In this document: in pieces, positions 55,081-64,000 of the stretch | Numbering within the stretch: position 1 is the stretch's first letter | Layout: every line of letters starts with the position of its first letter | Origin: Lingula anatina | Taxonomy: Eukaryota; Brachiopoda; Lingulata; Lingulida; Lingulidae | DNA: 64,000 nt | Direction: 5' to 3' | NCBI RefSeq assembly: GCF_001039355.2 | Contig: NW_019774847.1 | Location: 1-64,000, forward strand | Position numbers and translations under genes: made by a program | The notes under the pieces: generated by a model | The model's input: only the letters and a program-made list of their open reading frames with translations | The model's database searches: none | What the model was told of the DNA's origin: nothing

Positions 55081-55642
55081 GTAGTATACAGAATATGTAC
55101 AATTTTAAATGCTGAACTAGATTACTAGTGAATAATCAATGAAAAACCACACACTTCTTATATACAAATGAAAGACATGCATCAATAACATGTTTCAAAA
55201 TAATTTTTTTTTTAGAAAATTCGAGGTCAGCAGCCAATTTAATATGTACAACAGCTCACACTGTTATATCCTACATTTTAATTTGGTCACAAGATTGTTC
55301 AGTTCAACTGCAGTGGCCATATGTATTAATATAAGAAGCACAGACATTTTGTCAAATTAGGGCTAATAACAACATGCCATTAATATCCTACAATAAAAAA
55401 TGATCCAATACCTCTTCTTCAAGATGTATATTTGTTCAGTCCCTTTTCATTAGTACTTCAGTACAGACAAGAATACATAAATGCAAGAAATAAATTGTAA
55501 GGAAGAAAAAGTAGAATCTGTACTGAAATGTATTATTGTGCACAATCCAAACAAGCTGCCATGTGCCATGCTGTAAAATAAATATAACCCTGAAATATGA
55601 CACAACAGCAATATCCTTACAACTGGGACGCAAAGGTTAATG

Positions 55643-58600
55643 TTATTGCTGATCAACACATTCCTCCTGACTTGTGTGGTCTATCTGTATCTGTCCATCG
55701 TTCTCCATGGCTAATAAAGCCTGGACAGTCTCAAGTGGAATTCCTTGATCAGCATGGAGTTGTACAGTGGTGCCATCTGGATTCTGAATCAAGATCGTTC
55801 CATCCTCTGTCTGGATAATGCTTGCTCCAGGGTCTATAACATGCGTCTCTACATTTTCTCCGGTAATCTCTTGTCCTTCTAATATGTGATTCAGTTCCCC
55901 GTTCTCATCCACTACTTGCTGCTCTTCACTGTTCACCTCAATAGTAGCAGACTGAGGATCATGAGTTACAACCTGCTGTTGCTCAATTGCTTCGTTATTT
56001 GTAGGCTGGACTTTTTCTACATGTGTGGTAACTGCTTCTTCTGGCTGCTGATTTTCAAGTATCTCTGGGTGCATAGAGGGTAAAACTGTTACAGCTGGTG
56101 CATCAACTTTCACTTTCATTTTCTTTGAAGGTTGTGTCACAAGCTGATCTGCAGAAACCAGTTCAAGTGTCCTTTTATTTGTTGCTGTTGAAGTCAAATT
56201 TCTAGCATCTGCAGTGAGCAGTTTGTAGTGGAATGTATTACTGTCATCAGAATTTGCTGGAATTACATCTCTTATGAGGTACACTCTGTCATTCAAACCT
56301 AGAGATTCTGCCAACTTCGTATCAGTAATCTGAAATGAGTGGAAGTAAAAATAACAATAAAAACAATAATTTCTTTGATGTTTATAAGTAGTTATTCTTC
56401 TTTGCAGCCTATAAATTTACTATTCAAAACTCCTACATCGACTCTGTATCAAACATGGTCCCAACCTAAGAATATAAACCTGACCTTGACCTTGGGAATT
56501 ACATTTAAATTTAGTAATAAAACCAATAACCATTATTACAGAAAATTTAATCAATATCACAAGAGAAGCACAGTTGTTGAAATGGAAAGCTTTCAGAGAT
56601 TGTAAACTTTGTCCCTGAATATTCAAGACCTTAATAAAAAAAATATATTTATTGTGTTTGTGCCACAAAAACAGTGAATTAAATAACAAGCCCTATAAAA
56701 AGGTTATTTTGTCAGCTGATAAATTATCATAGATACTTGAAAGACTTGCGTCAAAGCTAGCTTGCTTTGGGAAAAGTCCCCGGACCTGTGGCAGAGAGTG
56801 TCTAGTCTTGGCATACTGTAGCTTGACTTCTATTCCAACTTATATAGCGAAGATGCTCTTTGAGCAGAGCTATTGGGAATGTCAGGTGTTTGTCAAAGCA
56901 CAGAAATGCAAGTAGTGTGCATGTCACACCAACACAATGGGGCTTACTCATAAAGTATCTAGACTTTTTGTGAAGTTGGAAAAAATCCCCAAATATATGA
57001 ATTCCAAAAACTGTCAAACCCATATTGCTGCTAAAATCTAATTTGGCACAATCATTCTGGTTAAAAACACAACCCGGGTCTTTTTTGTGATACAGTCAAT
57101 TCTGAAAGCTTGCTTTTGATAATGCCATTTCATGGCATATTGCAGTATGTTAGTGCCCTAAAATGAGTAAAAATAGTCAAGATGTAATTTCTCACCTCAA
57201 GTTGCTTAGAAGCAGCTGTAATTGTTTCTCCATCTGGTAATGGACGTAGATATTCCTCACATGACTTCTGCATTTGTTTAAACAGAGACTCAAATTCTTT
57301 GAACATTTCTTGGAAGACCGGTTTGCCAGACTTGCTAGATTCAGCCTAAAGAAAATAAATGTGACAAAAGAAAACATCTATCATTATAATTCATGTAGAG
57401 TAACAGTAATGGAATTCTACCCAATGAATGTTGCAGTTTCAGATCAAACCCAAAGCACATACTGGATGTGTAATTGGCAAACACTACATCCAAGCAAAAC
57501 AATGATGAATTGAGGTTTTTACTTCCTTTAGGTCTTCACCAATGACTTAAAGACATAACAAAGGAGAACAGAAGCGAAATGATTCATAATGCTTGTAGAC
57601 TGAATCAATGATGACATTGATGTCTGCTATTTATCAACTCAATTTTCATTGGTTGTTGTGAACATGGGAAAAAAACACACACATAATTATACCTTCATAA
57701 ATAAAAATTCCCACGTTGTGATTACTTTGGCTAATTTTGGCAGGACGACTTCCATCAACTCTTCATTTTCACACTGGCGGACAATCTAAAATGTAATGTA
57801 TCAAATTGCAATTAGCTGTCCTTACTGTATAACTTGACAGAAAATAGAATTCTTATAAGGGAAATAATTATACAATGAAATTGCTTCTCATCATTCAAAT
57901 TCCAATGTACACAACTTTAAATTACCTTGTTGTTCTACGTGCTGGACATGGAAGAGTTTGTCTTCATTAAAGCCAAAAGAGAGTATTTGGCTCGTTAATT
58001 TATCACAGAAGAAATTCACTGCAACCCGGCAGTCGGCAAGTGGTTTATCTGCACCCTGATTATCCTACTGTTGAATTCACACTGAAAATGTTCTTAGTCC
58101 TCTTTCAATACTCACATCTCTCAACTTAGCTTTTCTTTTATGTGGATTGTTTTCTTGAAGTAGAGAATTTCTCGCTCGGTTCATAGCCCTGGAAACATTA
58201 CTGGTTGGTTTGGTGACAGCAGAAGAGGTGCCTGTGGTGTTTTTGGAGAAAGAGTCTTGAGTGTTACTGTCCTCTGATACTGAAAGCAGCCCGTTGGTTT
58301 TCTCTGAATGACAGATATTAGTATGGATTACCCAAACAGCACATACAAACAAGATTTATAAGTATGTACCTCTAGTTACAAAATGACTACAAATTGAAAT
58401 ATACAGTTAGTCTGCTTTTAAGAAAAATGGGACTGACACATAAAAGTGTTTTTACTTACCTGAATTTGAATGTGTTGGATCATCTTCCAAGCGCCCATGA
58501 CTTGGATATAGTCTGTAGTGCCTGGCTAATCCACCACGTCCAATGTAAGTTTTGTCACAAGTCTCGCATTTATTTGTCTTCCTTCTGCTAGTGCCAACAC

Positions 58601-60022
58601 CTGAAAAAACAAACAAAATGTATGACATAGAATAAAATGCATTTACTTGTATAAGGGCATCCCTTAAAATCTGACATCTTGAGCACTGCAATAATGTATT
58701 TAAACAGAACATCAGTCCTCAAAACAGGTGTTGTCAATGAACCTTTGCGCTTTTTAGGCAGACTCCAAGTTAACGTATCCCAGATGTGAATGCTCTTAAA
58801 GTACACTAAGGATTGCAATAAGGGATCAATATTTCAATTTATTTCTTTTTTCGAGACACTGCACATACTTCTCCAGGAAGCCTTTAATGAAAAAAGACAA
58901 TTAACATATTTCTCTCAAAATATTAAAAGCGTGAAAGCCAAGGTATTTTAAAAATGATTCCATCTCCATTTTAATACCTGGATGAATATAATTTGAGTCT
59001 TTGTGGTCTTTCTGTCGTCCTTCGCCATCTTCTTCTTCACTATATTTAAAGTCTGAATATCCCCCATCTGAGTCATCCATGTCTTCATCCCAGTCAACAG
59101 GATGAATATGTTTATAGTCTTGCACCATGTGCTTCGGTGGTTTTGAAACCCTTCCAGATCTTGTCCTTGGTCGGTGTTTTTTCCTCTCTTCTTTTTCCTC
59201 TTTACTCAGTTCTGGACCATCAGTTTTATCGTCGTCTTCTCCTTTATGTCTTTTGCGATACTGTCTCTTTGTTCCAGTGACACTGCCTGGAGTCTGTTGA
59301 GAGATGGTGCGTGTCAGTTGAGAAGGTGTTGATATTAAGCCAGATCCATTCTTGTGTAATTCAGATGGTTGAATGACTCTGTAAACTATCCGTGTATTAG
59401 TTTGTGGATTAAACAAAACACTCGAGCCTGAGCTACTTTCTTGTGTCTTTTTGGCAACGTGCTGATTTTGCAAAACTTGCATTATCTGGGCTACCTGTTC
59501 TGCACTTAATTGCTGCAAAGAAGTGTACTGATTTCCCTGCTGCACAATTCGTATGGGATTATCACTGGTACCTAGGGGTGCAGCAGGATCAATGTTTGAT
59601 GGAGTTGTTTGAACAACATTAACCACTTGGCGAGATATATCAGAATTGCCATCGCTTACAACAACTGGCTCACTAGTTGGACTTATTTGCGTGGTACTTA
59701 GACCGGTTGAAGGATCTTGAGCTTCCATTGTGTTGTCAACTACATGATAGACGACATTGTCTTGTTCGTACACCTCACCAACACCATCTACATGGCTATT
59801 TACAATCACGTCGTTCGAATTAGCGATCATGCTTCCATCGGAGTACACCACGGTTGCATGGTCATATTCTTCCTGTGCTTCCTCTAGCGCTTGTTGAAGA
59901 ATATCCTCATTTACCTCTTCCCCGTCGTTTTCGTTTACAACCCCTTCCGTGATCATATCTGGCTGGTTAACAATACCTTGTCCAGGAATCATATGCACGG
60001 CATCATCAGCTTCGTCCGCCAT
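55643..60022 (-). CDS. ZNF839: ZNF839-like C2H2 zinc finger protein
   Basis: Little-characterised nuclear protein with one C2H2 finger. Six minus-strand exons: 58978-60022, 58460-58600, 58116-58303, 57693-57785, 57196-57345, 55643-56329. Phases join to 767 residues. Residues 1-348 are acidic and Gln/Val-rich, then basic (KKHRPRTRSGRVSKPPKH) with SNYIHPG at the end. The finger is CETCDKTYIGRGGLARHYRL followed by YPSH (C360, C363, H376, H383). KAKLRD joins IVRQCENEELMEVVLPKLAK and then TTWEFLFMK, a helical block I associate with ZNF839. A later exon has KEFESLFKQMQKSCEEYL, and LAESLGLNDRV follows. The C-terminus (TEDGTILIQNPDGTTVQLHA) looks like a transactivation segment. It begins at MADEADD. 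The gene identity rests on this block order and on CINP next door. Confidence 0.85.
57926..58055 (-). other. Frame-shifting candidate exon inside ZNF839 intron 3
   Basis: A 130-nt open stretch has an acceptor (GATAATCAG) and a donor (CAACAAG/GTAATT). In one frame it reads DKPLADCRVAVNFFCDKL and on to HVQHVEQQ. It begins only 60 nt after the exon 3 donor. Its length is not a multiple of three, and joining it to the next exon gives a stop within a few codons, whereas direct joining of exons 3 and 4 restores the family sequence. It may be a poison exon or a chance ORF. Confidence 0.3.
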
Positions 60023-60347
60023 ATTGGCTTTTCAGATCTAGGTCACTCTAGGAATTCCCTTTTAATTTAAAATTATTTCCGTACGACGACTGTGAAAATA
60101 GTTCCTCTCGTTCGTTATATAATATTGCGAAATTTTACGAACACATAATTTGCAATCTTCGAAAATTTCCTGACAGAAATGCGCGATCCCGTTGGCGCGA
60201 ATTCCAACAACCAGTATGTTGCTTGCGTCATTGCCGCTAGGTGGCAGTGTCGGTGATGTTTTTCACATTTTCCGCAGTAATGCCTCGTTCGCGATGCTGT
60301 CGCACCTGTCACATTGAGCGTGTTGTGCAATAACCAAACTAGAAGCA
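60023..60347 (-). promoter_or_regulatory. ZNF839 promoter region with E2F-like and CTCF-like sites
   Basis: CpG-rich compared with its surroundings and directly upstream of the ZNF839 ATG. It holds TTGGCGCGAA at 60192-60201 (E2F-type) and CCGCTAGGTGGCAG at 60234-60247, a close match to the CTCF core motif. GCCATATTGG overlaps the start codon region (about 60019-60028). Confidence 0.5.
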
Positions 60348-60622
60348 CAGTGGCGGATCTAGAATTATTTGAAGGGGAAGGGGGGCAGTTTTTTTAAAGA
60401 ATGACAGGCCTCAGATGCGAAGTAGGCTCTTGCCCCTTTGGTGTGGGGTTCGGTGTTTTGGAGGGCAAACGGTGCCATTTGGTGCAGTTTAGAACAGTTT
60501 ACTATGATTTAGCTCTTCAAAATTCTAATATCAAGAGGGGAATATTGGTGCGATTTTTTCCCAGAAACCAAAGGAGGGGTCAGGACCCTCCACCCCCCCC
60601 CCAAAAAAAAAATCCACCACTG
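60348..60622. mobile_element. hAT-type MITE-like element
   Basis: Begins CAGTGGCGGATCTAG and ends AAATCCACCACTG. Such CAGTGGCGGATC ends are typical of non-autonomous hAT elements. The interior is G-rich then C/A-rich, with no transposase frame. I could not find matching 8-bp target duplications, so one flank has decayed or an end is misplaced. Confidence 0.6.
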
Positions 60623-61771
60623 AAAAATAACAATTTTCTGACTCCTTTTATGCACATAACTCAACAACAACAAAATGAATATTTGTATGTTTTACTTTTT
60701 TTCTTGTAAATTTGCCATCAAATCTTTTTCTAGTCTGTTAACTTGCTGTAAAATATCTATTACTGTTCGGTTAACTTGATTAACAGACAATAAGTGCACG
60801 TAATGGCAACTCCCAACAACATATAATAAAGCTTGGACTCCATTTTTTTGTCTCTTCTTCTATTCAAATAACATTGCTCCAAAACATCCATACCTTTCTG
60901 CCAACTTTAACAATATGCTGTTAAGTCTGATTAATGTGTATAATAAACATTCAGAATTAAGACATACATGTTCTTCAATTAATTTTGTCTCTGGCACTCC
61001 TATTTTATCACTTGAGACTTTCACCATTGAGTGATTATATGAATATATTCAATGTTTAACAGATGTGCTTGATTGGATACCCTGGTCTTAATGAGGGTTG
61101 GTATAATATTTAAAAATTCTTACCAAGAATACAATGAGGGATTTTCAAAAAATGTTATCTGCTGTTTCATATAAACAGCCAATTAAAACCAACACTGAAA
61201 AAAATCAGGTATGTTTCTACAATGGTTACTTTATATAGAGTTCTCTTCAATAATAATAATGAAATTATTTCTTGGATCAAATTCAGCTTATGGTTGTTAT
61301 GCCTTTGCATTAATATCCATAACTTTCCATCTCATTGCATGAGATTATAAATTGAAGGTAACTAAAATCAATGACAAACAAAGATGAACGAAGACTGTCT
61401 CTTAAAGAACTTAAAAGATTTTCTGTAAATTAATCCTTAAAAGCAGCCATTCTTCAAATACCTATCATATTTTGTTTATTATGCATGGGTATGACATGTT
61501 ATCAAGAGACCTACACAAGTCTTACATATTGATCCATACATAATGGTTTTGTGCTGTGAATGATGTGGTTATTTTTTACCTAAAATAAATAAATAAATAA
61601 CAATATTGCTTAATGTTGGATTAAAGTACAACACCCTATTACACCCTTATTAAATCTTGAATAACATGACCAATTGCCCAAACTTTCAATAAATTCATTG
61701 AATTAGTAATAATTTGTGTTTATAAAAAGTAATTATCCTTGGAAGGTGGGAAACTGTTTTTGTGTCCTGCC
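60623..61771. other. ZNF839-PSME4 spacer
   Basis: AT-rich sequence with no gene seen. The part near 61771 is the PSME4 3' untranslated region. Short AAAT repeats occur near 61581. Confidence 0.6.
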
Positions 61772-63134
61772 TCAAGCATAGTAATTGGGTGAAACCAGAA
61801 GATCAGTGAGTACCACAAGTTGGTCATCAGTGAACTTCTGCTTGTGGTCCATCCAGTTGTCATGGTGGGTTCTCCTGAAGTCTGAGAGAGTCTTCTTTAC
61901 AGTCATCTGGGAAACAAAATGTTTCTGTTTAATAAAACATGTTATGACTGCAATAGAAATTTGCTTTAACCTACAATACAAATTTGAATTTATATGGACA
62001 GAAAATTTTGTTGTAAGCAATTATAGGAGATTTATGTTGAAATAAGTTCATCTGTTTGGCAAACTGTTGTAAGTTCTTATGTTTACACTTTCTACAAACA
62101 CGTTGGAGACCTCCACTAGCACCATTGAGGCATTTTATTTGACTGATGGTATTCAATGAGCATTGAAATGTTTTAAGAAAGTAGGGGTTTGTTTGTTGAA
62201 AATTGTAGGAGTTTGTTTGTTGAAAATCAAAAATATGAGACCTTGTAACTTATAATTTAATGACTTTGTTGAAAAAAATATGTTTAAACAACATTTTCTC
62301 AATATCATAATAAAAAGGGAGACCTGCACACCAACATACATATGTTTAACATGATAGTAAACAATGAGACTGAAATCATGGTAAAAGTATGTTTTTTTTC
62401 AGAGTTTACACACCTGAATTGGTTGTGGGTCATCCACATGGTCACTAAGGTCCATTAAAACCTGTGGCATGAATCCAGGAACATCATATGGATAGGCTTG
62501 TATACAAGCACTAAGTCCCAGAACTCCAGCATGGCGCTTTAGCAAGTTTTCCAAGGACAATGGCCCAGAGAGACGTCGCTTTTTCTTCAGTTTTGTACTA
62601 CTAAGCTTCTCAAAATGCTGCAGCAAATCATGGTCTATGTCAAAGTATTTGCAGTGAAGAAATCCTCCTAATGTTACAGCAGCCATTTCTCGCACCTGAA
62701 TATAAATAATATACATTTTGATCAAACATTCAACCTAGGAAATGCAAAACATTACTCTTTTTTTGATTAATCTAAATCTGCACTATTTAAAACAGTACTT
62801 GAGCTCAAAATTTAGAACAATTTAAGACATATAACAATTTATAGTAACTACAATGTCCTATTTCATCAGAAATGACCTATCAGATGTGATAATACAGTAG
62901 TCTTGAAGGAGGCAAGGCCAGCTAAGCACACCACACTTCATGTATCTGAAACACCTTTGGAATGAGTGAGGTGTTTGAAATTTCTTAGTGCATACATGCA
63001 TCCACACACAAAAACACACTGTTAAAATTCTAACCTCTAGCTGATCATCACATAGCAAGTGCAGCACTAGTTCTTTCACATGTTCTTTATATTCAGGCTG
63101 TTGAAGATTGAACAGGTTGCTGAACACCATGACC
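61772..63134 (-). CDS. PSME4: Proteasome activator PA200 (PSME4), last three exons
   Basis: PA200/Blm10 caps the 20S proteasome and promotes breakdown of acetylated histones and small proteins. Minus-strand exons: 63035 to at least 63134 (upstream limit at an N), 62414-62695 and 61772-61906, giving about 171 C-terminal residues of a protein normally near 1840. Blocks: [99 protein letters not shown] and the terminal VSPNYYA. The closing YYA is the HbYX-like tail that docks in the 20S ring. The upstream exons are missing: right of the N at 63135 the sequence looks like a promoter, not a PSME4 intron. Confidence 0.96.
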
Positions 63135-63135
63135 N

Positions 63136-64000
63136 AAATGTCGACAGTGGGTGGGATATGTAGTAAACTTTTTCATATAGACCATACATGGAGTATGCTA
63201 GCAATAACAATTTTGGGAAGAATAAGGAATTTGTTTTCAAGTTTGATTGAAATATATATGCAGGGGAAACGTTCTTGAAGTCAATGCTGCGAGATCCTAC
63301 ATTTACTACAGTTGACTGAAAGATCAGTGAGATCGACTGCCTAGACTTCTTGGCGCCAAATACCACGCGCTGTCAAAATCTGATGAACGCGTGTAGCTAT
63401 TCACCGACATGGATAACCGTTTAGTCAACAATAAAAATGACGTCTTCCTTGTTAGAAAAAAACAGTAACTTATATGGCGGTGAAAAGCGGAGCTTCACAG
63501 AGAGTTCCACTGGGTTTTTACGTTACTTGTGAGTCATTTTTTATTTCCCCAGATGCATGAAACGTTGATATCATTTAGCGCAATCCGTGAAGAACTCAAT
63601 TCCTGTGACCCCCCTCCCCCACAATGGGACCGTCTTCATTAACATGTGGTTTGCGCTAGGTATGCTGGAGAGACCAGATACAGTCTCTCATTTCTGCGTT
63701 TACTCAATTCTCACGTCAAATTATAAATGTTTCTGTTTTGTGTAAATTATGGTAATTAAATGCTTAATTTACGTTTGGGTTGTATCAGTGGGGTTTTCAA
63801 TATGCACCATGGCTTGTGCACAGCGAGTGTAGGCCTATATATGTAAGAAAATCGGAAGAGTGCCAACAAGATATGTCTATCGGCACAGGTAGGCTCCGTA
63901 GATTGCCTTTTCTGAATATGTTTTAATATGACATGATTTTTAAATTAAATACTGAAAATTAATTTAAAGTAACACAGAATTCCGTTTGAGTATCACTTGG
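63136..64000. other. Right-edge region after the N, promoter-like
   Basis: No PSME4 exon is seen here. The stretch 63340-63530 has many CpGs, an E2F-type palindrome TTGGCGCCAA at 63350-63359 and a candidate first exon on the plus strand. The remainder to the window end is AT-rich without recognisable coding sequence. Confidence 0.45.
63438..63528 (+). CDS. Candidate first coding exon of an unidentified gene
   Basis: ATG at 63438 (AAAAATGACGTC) opens a frame MTSSLLEKNSNLYGGEKRSF that runs to a strong donor, ACTT/GTGAGT, at 63528/63529. A second frame from 63474 (MAVKSGASQRVPLGFYVT) uses the same donor. I recognise neither protein. The support is the donor and the CpG/E2F-type context only; the next exon would lie beyond the window. 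Confidence 0.25.

Overview
This is an AT-rich, intron-rich animal nuclear genome window. Every recognised gene is a conserved bilaterian gene with GT-AG introns, and much of the non-coding DNA is microsatellites, short inverted-repeat elements (MITE-like) and other dispersed repeats. The species cannot be named from sequence alone. The gene set, the repeat types and the order LBR-Ena/VASP-SRP9 suggest a marine invertebrate, plausibly a deuterostome. There are no prokaryotic features, no CRISPR array and no rRNA; I saw no convincing tRNA.

Layout, left to right. Lamin B receptor (LBR, minus, 3' end beyond the left edge; start codon at 4852). An Ena/VASP actin regulator (minus), spanning 10472-38144: the coding exons lie at 10.5-19.9 kb, and an 8-nt coding first exon lies about 18 kb upstream at 38137-38144. 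The first intron holds two near-identical 5.3-kb copies in tandem. SRP9 (plus, 38610-39647) shares a 465-bp divergent promoter region with the Ena gene; its exons 2-3 are repeated at 40055-40685. A repeat-rich spacer with several MITE-like elements follows. Then come ARL2 (minus, 42950-45086), ribokinase RBKS (minus, 48111-51127), CINP (plus, 52248-54892), ZNF839-like (minus, 55643-60022), the last three exons of proteasome activator PSME4/PA200 (minus, 61772-63134), and a promoter-like stretch to the right edge.

The genes are not one pathway: they cover nuclear envelope/sterol reductase, actin filament elongation, signal recognition particle, tubulin/cilium GTPase, ribose phosphorylation, CDK2/ribosome-maturation factor, a little-studied zinc finger protein and proteasome activation. 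The main biological signal is gene order. LBR(-)/ENAH(-)/SRP9(+) and the tail-to-tail pair CINP/ZNF839 both match human neighbourhoods as I remember them (1q42 and 14q32).

The window holds three single N bases, at 27136, 39816 and 63135. Two lie between the copies of near-identical tandem duplications and the third lies where PSME4 stops, so the two duplications may be haplotype or contig-join artefacts rather than biology. I found no previously undescribed system. The items most worth checking are the conserved gene order, the duplications, small exons in the Ena and ZNF839 genes, and promoter motifs.
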